Source: a virus
Strand: one strand, 5' to 3'
IMG/VR virus record: IMGVR_UViG_3300032304_002326
Span: 1 to 64,000 of that record
DNA length: 64,000 nt
Shown here piece by piece: positions 45,334 through 53,075 of this stretch. The position numbers and the translations under genes were made by a program. How positions within the stretch are numbered: position 1 is the first letter of the stretch; every line of letters starts with the position of its first letter. Under the pieces are notes generated by a model. The model saw only the letters and a list, made by a program, of their open reading frames with translations. It did no database searches and was not told the origin of the DNA.

Positions 45334-45729
45334 TCAAGACCTATTAACTCTACCGATGAACACTAAACCATTAATTTCTGGGAAATATTTACCCTTCCAA
45401 GTTACCTTAAGATTCTTACCATCTTTCTTAATTAATTCTGATGTAAATGAATCAAATTTATTATCATTTTTTTTAATTCTATCAACATTATTTAAGACTT
45501 TATTTAAATCATATTTAGGTATAATATTTTCCCAACCTAAACCAATACAGTGTTGTTCACTAAATCCAGTAACTAACTCCCAGTCACCATTAGCGGCAAC
45601 AAATTTATCAGTTATACTAGATTCAATAAATCGAATAACATAATCATTATGTTTTTCTGACAATCTATCAACCATCTCAAGTTGTTTTAGTTCTAATTTG
45701 GCGATAGTAAGTTGTAATGTAGTAGTCAT
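45334..45729 (-). CDS. PAS-domain protein
   Basis: 131 residues. After a 25-residue helix the rest is a single PAS fold: FIESSITDKFVAANGDWELVTGFSEQHCIGLGWENIIPKYD is the PAS core with W in place of the usual first strand, and FTSELIKKDGKNLKVTWKGKYFPEINGLVFIGRVNRS the PAC end. There is no kinase or output domain. PAS folds sense ligands or mediate protein contacts. Its place between portal and protease genes is odd. Confidence 0.8.
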   Translation of the reverse strand: MTTTLQLTIAKLELKQLEMVDRLSEKHNDYVIRFIESSITDKFVAANGDWELVTGFSEQHCIGLGWENIIPKYDLNKVLNNVDRIKKNDNKFDSFTSELIKKDGKNLKVTWKGKYFPEINGLVFIGRVNRS

Positions 45730-45741
45730 AACATTATTATT

Positions 45742-46050
45742 TTATTTATTATTGTTATTAGAACAGTTATTAGATAATTCAGCTATTTTATCATTAATAT
45801 GATTAATGATTGTTTCAATAACTTCTTTATTATTTTCCTCGTTTGTCTTAATAACATCTTGCAAACCTTTAGATGCGTCATTCAATAAGGGTAACATTTC
45901 TTTTAGTTCTTTAATTCTATTTTCTTGTTCAATCTCTAATTTATTAATAATACCTTTTTTTTCGTTTTGTATACTTTGCAACCAAAGCCACATCACGTAA
46001 AAAGTAACGCCAGCACTACCAAATATCTGAACCAATGAATTCATTTCCAT
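45742..46050 (-). CDS. Small membrane protein with coiled-coil tail, holin-like
   Basis: 102 residues. A single hydrophobic segment (FGSAGVTFYVMWLWLQSI, 10-27) followed by a long helical tail (NEKKGIINKLEIEQENRIKEL ... NNHINDKIAEL) and an Asn-rich end. This is the layout of BhlA/UviB or XhlA-type holin proteins. No lysis gene is next to it, so a prohead-membrane role at the portal (T4 heads assemble at the membrane) is an alternative. Confidence 0.65.
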   Translation of the reverse strand: MEMNSLVQIFGSAGVTFYVMWLWLQSIQNEKKGIINKLEIEQENRIKELKEMLPLLNDASKGLQDVIKTNEENNKEVIETIINHINDKIAELSNNCSNNNNK

Positions 46051-46051
46051 A

Positions 46052-46828
46052 TTAATTATCCGTTAAAGTATTTTTTAATTCTAAAACTTTTGAGACATCA
46101 TTTAAAAATGTTTCTACATTGTATTCTTTTTCTAATAATGTTTCTTTTGTTGCTAATAACTTTTCTTTAATATTACCAGATGATTCTGAAAGTCTTTTGT
46201 TAATTAAATCTAAACATTCTCTAACGCTTTTTTTATATAAACCCTCTTGCTCAGTACCATTAGAACCAATAACAACTGAAATTAATTCTTTTTCTGATTC
46301 ATTTAATTCAGAATATTCTTCATTGAATTTATTAACAGCTATTTCAGATAATACACTATTCGGTAATCCATAACCACCATCAATAGATTCCACTTTTTTA
46401 TTGTTTAATATGTAATCAACGATTTCATTCTTAGCCTCAACAATCACATCAATTGTTCTTGTTGATTTTTTAGTTAAAATTAATGTATTAATATTTTCAT
46501 ATAATTTGGATTTTAATCCATTATCATATGACAAACTCTCGTTAATAATAGGTCCAGCTAATTTTTCATTAGCTTCTTTAATTTCTTTTTTTGTGAATTT
46601 ATCTAATAGTGATATACACTCATTAACATATTCAATAGCTTTAAATTTATCAGACTCAATTTTATTCTCAATATTATAATAAACATCGAATTGAGTTTTT
46701 AAAACCGCACTCTCTTTTACTGTCTTAATATACTTCTTAAATGCAACTTTTTCTTTGCTACTATTTTTAGAAATGCCCTCAGCTAATAGGGTGTTGTATG
46801 TATATTTTATCTTACCAAAATTATCCAT
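46052..46828 (-). CDS. Hypothetical helical protein, possible core protein
   Basis: 258 residues, almost all helical and charged. Starts with a 16-residue segment ending TLLAEG, an (L/I)-x-E site like those cut by the prohead protease. It sits directly after the portal gene, where T4 has the small core genes 67 and 68. I infer an internal core protein; sequence similarity was not visible. Confidence 0.6.
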   Translation of the reverse strand: MDNFGKIKYTYNTLLAEGISKNSSKEKVAFKKYIKTVKESAVLKTQFDVYYNIENKIESDKFKAIEYVNECISLLDKFTKKEIKEANEKLAGPIINESLSYDNGLKSKLYENINTLILTKKSTRTIDVIVEAKNEIVDYILNNKKVESIDGGYGLPNSVLSEIAVNKFNEEYSELNESEKELISVVIGSNGTEQEGLYKKSVRECLDLINKRLSESSGNIKEKLLATKETLLEKEYNVETFLNDVSKVLELKNTLTDN

Positions 46829-46836
46829 AGTATTTT

Positions 46837-46850
46837 TTAATATAAATATA
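46837..46850 (-). promoter_or_regulatory. Candidate phage promoter motif, minus strand
   Basis: Minus strand TATATTTATATTAA about 10 bases upstream of the 46052-46828 gene. Confidence 0.45.
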
Positions 46851-46870
46851 ATAAATTAGGTCAAAAAGTC

Positions 46871-48916
46871 TTATTCATCCAACATTCTATCAATGTCTTT
46901 GATAACACTATTAATATCCTCATTTATTTTTAAACTTTTATCATAAACTTTAACTCTCTCATTTAATACAATATCATCTTCTTTACTAATTGAACCAACT
47001 AAGTTGTTAAAAAGTTTATCACTCGGTTTTTTATTTTTAGGTTTAACCTTACCTTTATCATCACGCTCAATTAGTAAATTACCTTTTCTTTTTCTAGATT
47101 CAGCCATTGGTTCTGGGGCTTCAGCAGCAGCCTCAGGTGCAGCAGCTTCACCACCTTCAGGTGCGGCCTCACCACCCACCTCTTCTGGAGTAGCTTCACC
47201 ACCAGCTTCTTCTGGTGCCTCACCACCTTCTTCACCACCAAAGTCTAAACCACCGCCGCCGAAGCCACCGCCGCCTCCACCACCAGTTGGTCCACCACCT
47301 TCATCAGCACCTTCTTCACCACCCTCAGCACCAGACATTGCGGCATCCATATCACCATATATTGAATCAACTTTATCAAACGTACCAGTATGTTTAATAA
47401 CCTGACCAGTATTCTCAAGTTCAGCTGCTGCTGCTTTTTCAATTCTTTGTTCAAGTAAATCTTGTTTGATTTCATCATCACTCCAACCAAGTATTTCTCT
47501 ATGTGCTCTAGTCATAGACATTGGTGCAAACCCATTACCAGCATCAGATACAGCATCTTTATATAATGTCATCTTCATCTGTAATTGCTCAATTTTAAGT
47601 ATTTCAGCTTGTGTTGATGGATTGTTAAGTGTTAGTGTAAAATTATCTAAATCATCTTCAAACCCTAAAAGGTATAAATGGATAATTGCAATTTTATTTA
47701 ATTCAGCCAACATAGCTTGTTGGATTCTATTTATTGTTCTAGAAAATCTAACATCTTGTAATGATAAATTTTTACCTTCACCTTGAGCTTCATCGTAATT
47801 TAAGAATTGTTTAGGAACCCTTAGTGCGGTAAATAATTTTCTTTGTAGATATTGTATATCAGCAATTTGGTCTAAGTTAGAAGCACCAGCTAATGTATCA
47901 ATAGGATTCGGAGCATTTTCATCTCTTACTGGAATAAAATAATCCTGGTCATTCGATAATGTATTATATCTTAAATCCACTTGACCAGTTTGTGGGTCAA
48001 CAATTGGTGTTCTTTTAAATCTATTGGCAATCTCATCAACGTATGCTGGTACATCTTCCTCGTCAATATTACCAACAAATATTTTATATACTCTCCTTTC
48101 TGGTGCTCTAGTTACACGATAAACTAACATAGCATCTTCAGATAATTGTAATTGTTTCCAAATTCTTCTAGCTTTTTCAAGCATTGAAGTACCATAAGGT
48201 AATCTTCTATCATCACCAAGTAATCTAAAATGTGCAATTTGCCAAGAATTAAACTCAACATCTCTACCTCTCCAGAAGAATTTAACTTTACCAGTAGTTT
48301 CCTTAACATCTTCAACATTAATTCTATTTCTACCACTAATTAAAGTATCAATAATATCACCTTCACGTCTTTCAATCTCAAAGTTTGGTAATTGTCTACC
48401 ACCAGTAATCCCATGTTTATCATCGATATTTAATAATACAAAGTTATCACCGTATTTACATGTATTTCTAGTCCACATAGGTAAAGAAACGTGAATATCT
48501 AACCTATTAAAAAATAAATCTTCTAAAACACCTTTAATTCTATTACTATCAGAATATACATTTAATATTTTACCTTTATCATTTGTTGTTGTAGCTTCTT
48601 CCATCATTACATCTAATGCAGCTGCAATTTCTGGGTAAAACTCCATACTCTCAAAATCAGTATATGAACCAATCCTAGTTGTTTCATAATGTATTGATTG
48701 TTGAAATAATTCACCATCAACTTTTCTCCAAACATTTCTTAAATATTTGTTTTGTTGATTTTGCAATTTAACAGAATCAAATTCTTCTTTAGATTGTGTC
48801 TTTATTAATACATCATTATTTATTGAATACTTATTAGACTGTTGCTGAGGTTGTTGTTTAATACCATCTGGCCCAAGTATGACGTTCAATCTTTGAAATA
48901 TAGTTCTTTTTGCCAT
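46871..48916 (-). CDS. Portal protein (gp20-like) with long acidic low-complexity tail
   Basis: 681 residues. Forms the dodecameric ring through which DNA enters. T4 gp20 features: WRKVDGELFQQSIHYETTRIGSYTDFESMEFYPEIAAALDVMMEEAT, GRDVEFNSWQIAHFRLLGDDRRLPYGTSMLE, and LRVPKQFLNYDEAQGEGKNLSLQDVRF. From about 535 to 615 the protein turns into Gly/Glu/Ala-rich sequence (GGGPTGGGGGGGFGGGG; APEEAGGEATPEE), GC-rich DNA in an AT-rich genome, then a basic segment and helical end. The tail is absent from T4 gp20 as I know it. Confidence 0.93.
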   Translation of the reverse strand: MAKRTIFQRLNVILGPDGIKQQPQQQSNKYSINNDVLIKTQSKEEFDSVKLQNQQNKYLRNVWRKVDGELFQQSIHYETTRIGSYTDFESMEFYPEIAAALDVMMEEATTTNDKGKILNVYSDSNRIKGVLEDLFFNRLDIHVSLPMWTRNTCKYGDNFVLLNIDDKHGITGGRQLPNFEIERREGDIIDTLISGRNRINVEDVKETTGKVKFFWRGRDVEFNSWQIAHFRLLGDDRRLPYGTSMLEKARRIWKQLQLSEDAMLVYRVTRAPERRVYKIFVGNIDEEDVPAYVDEIANRFKRTPIVDPQTGQVDLRYNTLSNDQDYFIPVRDENAPNPIDTLAGASNLDQIADIQYLQRKLFTALRVPKQFLNYDEAQGEGKNLSLQDVRFSRTINRIQQAMLAELNKIAIIHLYLLGFEDDLDNFTLTLNNPSTQAEILKIEQLQMKMTLYKDAVSDAGNGFAPMSMTRAHREILGWSDDEIKQDLLEQRIEKAAAAELENTGQVIKHTGTFDKVDSIYGDMDAAMSGAEGGEEGADEGGGPTGGGGGGGFGGGGLDFGGEEGGEAPEEAGGEATPEEVGGEAAPEGGEAAAPEAAAEAPEPMAESRKRKGNLLIERDDKGKVKPKNKKPSDKLFNNLVGSISKEDDIVLNERVKVYDKSLKINEDINSVIKDIDRMLDE

Positions 48917-48966
48917 AATTAATTTATTTTATATAATTATAATGAAATAAGATTAAAATTAAATGC

Positions 48967-49236
48967 TTATTGCACATAATCACACTCCACATAAGCTAAA
49001 TGTTCCATTACACCATTTACAACTAGTAAATTATATACGTATCCAGTTATATTATCATAACCTTGTGAACCTTTTTTAGCATTACAGAATGGTTTTGGTA
49101 TACCACCTTTAGCCAGGTTACCCCCAGATTGTTTATCTATTGATGTATCAACACAAAATCGATAAATCTGAGTTGGGTTTTTCCCAAAATTAGTATTTCT
49201 AGTAAAACATCTTTTGTTAATTCTATCTTTACCCAT
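48967..49236 (-). CDS. Small cysteine-containing hypothetical protein
   Basis: 89 residues, basic, with four Cys scattered (KRCFTRN, RFCVDTS, PFCNAKKG, VECDYV). Not recognised. It lies between terminase (9-base gap) and portal, where T4 has tail sheath and tube genes; those are not in this window. Confidence 0.65.
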   Translation of the reverse strand: MGKDRINKRCFTRNTNFGKNPTQIYRFCVDTSIDKQSGGNLAKGGIPKPFCNAKKGSQGYDNITGYVYNLLVVNGVMEHLAYVECDYVQ

Positions 49237-49245
49237 TACGTTTAT

Positions 49246-51000
49246 TTATTTTAATCCGCTAAACAACCATAAAAATTCACCTTTTGGGTCTTGCATATTT
49301 TTAGCAATACTTGAGTTAAAGTTTGGTTTCCCAGTTGTTTGTTTATTTCTTTTATTTTTTGGTACAAAACCAGTACTATAAACTTCATCAGTTGTTTTAT
49401 TTGAAGTTCCAACTTGCCAAGATGATAATATTGCTTTTGTTTGTTTCTCTAATTTTTTTAATTTTTTAAATGAAGATTCCAATATCCATAATGCCATACC
49501 CAATGATATTAAACAATCATCATTGTAACCTTCCATATGGTCAGGTCTACCATTTTTATAGATAAAAGTTTTCATTTCATTAATTACACGTTTAGATTTA
49601 ATCTTTATAGTATTAGTTCTAACTGCAATTTCTAAATGAGATATTAGTTGCAACCTAACACCATTAATGTTAAATCCAGCAACCTTTTTACCATTTTCAG
49701 TTTTAACTGAATCATAGTGCAAGTTTGGGTATTTAATTTCAACTAGTTTTGATGTTGTAGTATTACCAACACCAACATTATCAACTACTAGATATGCTGA
49801 ATATTTTGTGCCATAAACATTAAGTATTTCAGCAAAAGTATCTGGTGGTATTTTACCTTGAAATTCAACAACTTGTTCCATTGTTGTAAAATCAATAATT
49901 TGAAAACAAGAAAAATCGGCACCATCCCCACGAGCAACATCCGCTGCCAATATGTATTGGTGGTCTTCTTCTGGTTCATTCCAAATCCAAACTAAACCAC
50001 TATTCCCATCATAATAAGTGTCATCGATAAATTTTGGTTTCACAACATTTTGGGTATCATGCATATTGATATATTCATCATCAATTACATTACCCCCAGA
50101 ACCAAGGAATGATACATCTAACTCTTGAGAAATTCGCTTTTTATCGTTATTCATACCCTTACACATATCCCTATACCAAGTTGAAGTTGGTTTATAACCT
50201 TTTTTTACCATATCATCAAAAGATTCTAGTGTAAATTCAAATTCAGTTACGATTTCATCACCCTTTAACCATTGTAAATCTTTATTATATCTAGGGTCTT
50301 GATACCATTTTAACTCAATTACATTATAATCATTATCACCTTTTTCAGATTGTTCATATGTTTTATAATATAATGGGTCATAACCATTCGGTGTTGAAAT
50401 TAATATAGCACCACCCCCAGTACCTAAAGATGTAATGGCAGCAGAATATAATTCAGCACCATTTACAATAAAGGCCGCCTCATCAAAAATAAGTAATGTT
50501 GGGGTATATCCACGAAGTGCATCCGTTGATGTTGCCACAGCGATGATTTTACTACCATTTGGTAACTCAATCTCAATTTGTGAATCCTTAATGAATATTG
50601 ATTTTTTTTCTTTTTCTTGAGTACCATAATAATCTGGCCCCCAAACCCATCTTGGTAATTGTGAACAATAATCCTTAATACCTTTAGCAAACTTTTTAGC
50701 CAAGTTTAACTTATTGGCAATAACAATTATTGTTTCTGGGTTTTTTGAATCAGCAAATGCACATTTAACTGCACTGTATGCTTGTGTAGTTGTTGATATA
50801 CCAGCTTGCCTTGGTTTTGTTACTAAATTGAAACGGTGACGTTGATAACAATCAACAATATATTTTTGTCTAACAAATAAATTAAATGGTACAAACCCTT
50901 CTTGAGTTTTATCAAATGTTGATAAATAGCTTTCTATTGCGTACTTTGGGTCAATCACACATTTTGCATATTCATTTAATATTTCACTACTTGTTAACAT
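49246..51000 (-). CDS. Terminase large subunit (gp17-like)
   Basis: 584 residues. ATP-driven DNA packaging motor and nuclease. Walker A TKPRQAGIST (61-70), Walker B LLIFDEAAF (169-177), coupling motif LISTPNG (200-206), and the RNase H-like nuclease with LAADVARGDGADFS (Asp354), YLVVDNVGVGN (Asp407) and HMEGYNDDCLISL (Asp494/495). All key residues are present and the length is normal. Preceded by a TATTTATTAATAAA promoter-like motif. Confidence 0.96.
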   Translation of the reverse strand: MLTSSEILNEYAKCVIDPKYAIESYLSTFDKTQEGFVPFNLFVRQKYIVDCYQRHRFNLVTKPRQAGISTTTQAYSAVKCAFADSKNPETIIVIANKLNLAKKFAKGIKDYCSQLPRWVWGPDYYGTQEKEKKSIFIKDSQIEIELPNGSKIIAVATSTDALRGYTPTLLIFDEAAFIVNGAELYSAAITSLGTGGGAILISTPNGYDPLYYKTYEQSEKGDNDYNVIELKWYQDPRYNKDLQWLKGDEIVTEFEFTLESFDDMVKKGYKPTSTWYRDMCKGMNNDKKRISQELDVSFLGSGGNVIDDEYINMHDTQNVVKPKFIDDTYYDGNSGLVWIWNEPEEDHQYILAADVARGDGADFSCFQIIDFTTMEQVVEFQGKIPPDTFAEILNVYGTKYSAYLVVDNVGVGNTTTSKLVEIKYPNLHYDSVKTENGKKVAGFNINGVRLQLISHLEIAVRTNTIKIKSKRVINEMKTFIYKNGRPDHMEGYNDDCLISLGMALWILESSFKKLKKLEKQTKAILSSWQVGTSNKTTDEVYSTGFVPKNKRNKQTTGKPNFNSSIAKNMQDPKGEFLWLFSGLK

Positions 51001-51004
51001 AGTT

Positions 51005-51020
51005 TTTTATTAATAAATAT
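51005..51020 (-). promoter_or_regulatory. Candidate phage promoter motif, minus strand
   Basis: Minus strand CATATTTATTAATAAA, about 5 bases before the terminase ATG. Confidence 0.5.
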
Positions 51021-51035
51021 GTGAAAAGGTACAAA

Positions 51036-51067
51036 AACAAAAAAGGTGACTTTCGCCACCCCTTTTA
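51036..51067 (-). terminator. Rho-independent terminator
   Basis: Minus strand AAAGGGGTGGCGAAAGTCACC followed by TTTTTTG: a GGTG-G/-CACC stem with T run. Ends the 51070 gene. Confidence 0.7.
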
Positions 51068-51069
51068 AG

Positions 51070-52242
51070 TTAGAATAAATCTTCTATCTCAAATAAATCA
51101 TCACCCATCGATTCATTATATTCATCTTCCTTTATTTCTCGTTTTATTTCCTTCAATAGTTCACCAATCAGTTCTTTACCTCTTTTAGTTCCACCCATAA
51201 TTTCTTTCATTGTGTGTGCATATTCTTTAGGTTCCAATTGAGATATATCTGAATATATATGGTGTTTTAAATTAAAATCTTCTGCTGGTATCATAGAACA
51301 GAATCTACCCCATATTGCTGGACCGATTCTCATGTCCCAAGGTTCAGCTTGTACAAAATCTGATTTATTAATAACGTACTCAGCAATATTCTCTTTAGTT
51401 GGTAAACCATTTGCTGATAATATTTCCATACAACCCTTAACTAACTCATGTAATAATACTGGGAAAACCATTGCTTTTGCAGTTAATGTAGTTGGTTTCT
51501 TTTTTTCTTTTGAACCAAATTCAACTTCACATTTACCAGCATTTTGAGATGCATCTAATTCAGGTGTTACATAATACATGTAATCAGCCGCAGTCATCAT
51601 TTTTTTATAATTATTAATTAACTTAGGATTCATTTCAGTTAATTCTTTGTCAGCTAAATGGTACATATGATTTACTTTTTTAGCTGCACCTTGATTCATT
51701 GCATTTGCAAATCTCCTTTTATACACACTATCATTCGCATATTCCATTTCATTATGGTCATCGAATTCTGTAATTGTATCTGATGGTGGTGTCATATTAG
51801 TATTTTCGGAGTCAATATACGGTGTCAATTCAACATCGATAATCACATTATCTGGTATATCAAATTCTTCCTTAATCATTTTAACAGCCAATTCTTGTAG
51901 TGATTTTCTATGGGCACTTTCAAGTTCCATAGTACCCTTAACTAATGGCATCATTTCCATCATTAAGGACATTGTATCAATTTCATCAACATTAAATGCT
52001 TTCTTAACTTCATTAACAACTTCTTTAAAACGCTCAGAAACAACTTGTGTTGCAAAATTTCTCTCATTGCCAACTGGGAAACAAGGTGAATCTCCTAAAG
52101 ATGTTTTATTATTTAATAAATCCTCTTCAAGTTTCGGATGCATTCTTTCCTTTAAATCTTCTGGGTAAATAAGACTTTCAGCTAGTAAATTTCTTCTTGA
52201 CATACCCAATGCGTGTTGTATTGTACTTTTATAGTTACTCAT
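51070..52242 (-). CDS. Hypothetical virion-associated protein
   Basis: 390 residues. The N-terminus ALGMSRRNLLAESLIYPEDLK has an LLAE site like a capsid targeting sequence. VFPVLLHELVKGCMEILSANG contains an H-E-L-x-x-G stretch recalling metalloprotease helices but lacks the second His, so no enzyme is claimed. Helical throughout with an acidic end. It heads the packaging operon with 52242, 52672 and 53076, the genes overlapping or a few bases apart. Confidence 0.65.
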   Translation of the reverse strand: MSNYKSTIQHALGMSRRNLLAESLIYPEDLKERMHPKLEEDLLNNKTSLGDSPCFPVGNERNFATQVVSERFKEVVNEVKKAFNVDEIDTMSLMMEMMPLVKGTMELESAHRKSLQELAVKMIKEEFDIPDNVIIDVELTPYIDSENTNMTPPSDTITEFDDHNEMEYANDSVYKRRFANAMNQGAAKKVNHMYHLADKELTEMNPKLINNYKKMMTAADYMYYVTPELDASQNAGKCEVEFGSKEKKKPTTLTAKAMVFPVLLHELVKGCMEILSANGLPTKENIAEYVINKSDFVQAEPWDMRIGPAIWGRFCSMIPAEDFNLKHHIYSDISQLEPKEYAHTMKEIMGGTKRGKELIGELLKEIKREIKEDEYNESMGDDLFEIEDLF

Positions 52243-52670
52243 TATTTTAAATCTTTAACTTTAATTGTTTTTATAACTTTTCTTTTTCTTTTAATTGATT
52301 CTTCAAGACTATTTAAATCATTTAAAAACTTTTGCTGTTCTTCATAATCATCAGCACCAACCTCAATATCTTGACCAGTTGGAATATCACCAAAATCTTC
52401 ACCACCAGGGTAATCATTTTCACTTAACTTTAAAAATGCACTCATTTCCCCATCTCTAATATCTTTATTTATTTTACCAACTTCTTTATTTAACTTATCA
52501 ACCGCTATTTTAGATTTTTCAATATCTTCAGGTTTTGGTAAATTAACTTTATTGTTATTATTTTGCGTACTTGTAGTATTACTAGTATTTGTTGATGTAG
52601 TATTACTAGTATTTGTGTTAGCCGTTGCATTAGCCACAGCTTCAAGTATTGTACTTTTCTTAATTCTCAT
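52242..52670 (-). CDS. Hypothetical protein with Asn/Thr/Ser low-complexity N-terminus
   Basis: 142 residues. Starts MRIKKSTILEAVANATAN (ILE site, capsid-targeting-like), then an Asn-Thr-Ser repeat of about 25 residues, then a helical acidic region and a basic end KRKRKVIKTIKVKDLK. Shares its terminal base with the next gene. Not recognised. Confidence 0.65.
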   Translation of the reverse strand: MRIKKSTILEAVANATANTNTSNTTSTNTSNTTSTQNNNNKVNLPKPEDIEKSKIAVDKLNKEVGKINKDIRDGEMSAFLKLSENDYPGGEDFGDIPTGQDIEVGADDYEEQQKFLNDLNSLEESIKRKRKVIKTIKVKDLK

Positions 52671-52671
52671 A

Positions 52672-53070
52672 TCATTTAAGTTTTTTATCTTTGTTATATT
52701 CTAAAACTAAATCACGTTCATATAGTTTATCATTAACTTCATTAATATCCAAACCAAATGAAAACCAAAGTCTAGTTTCTGGGTATTCATCATAACCATC
52801 AATATCTTCCCAACCTAAAGCAACTATACCATCAACAGCATCCCAAACAGCAAATGTATCACTATCTTGAACTAAATTAAATTTAATATCAGTAGTTAAT
52901 TTACCAACTTGTTTAACAAATTCAGAATTAGGTGCTTCTGGTCTACCAGATGCTGGAACAGCATCCCAATCCTCACCATCAATACCTTCTATTGTATTCG
53001 AGAAAAGGAACTCATAAATGTGGTACCCTTCCCAATCTTTACCAACTTTATTAATATAAATTAATTTCAT
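52672..53070 (-). CDS. Hypothetical phage protein
   Basis: 132 residues. IYINKVGKDWEGYHIYEFLFS and VPASGRPEAPN, DTFAVWDAVDGIVALGWEDIDGYDEYPETRLWFSFG. Mixed alpha/beta, acidic. I have the impression that proteins of this form are common in T4-like phages, but no function comes to mind. Spaced 1 base from the 52242 gene and 5 from the 53076 gene. Confidence 0.7.
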   Translation of the reverse strand: MKLIYINKVGKDWEGYHIYEFLFSNTIEGIDGEDWDAVPASGRPEAPNSEFVKQVGKLTTDIKFNLVQDSDTFAVWDAVDGIVALGWEDIDGYDEYPETRLWFSFGLDINEVNDKLYERDLVLEYNKDKKLK

Positions 53071-53075
53071 TTATT

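Noticed and set aside
47004-47405. Plus-strand ORF of 133 residues, Pro/Ser/Ala-rich
   Set aside because: It is the antisense of the portal's Gly/Glu/Ala-rich tail.
51430-51470. Zinc metalloprotease motif HELVKG
   Set aside because: H-E-L-x-x-G lacks the second metal-binding His and the context is a virion-type protein.
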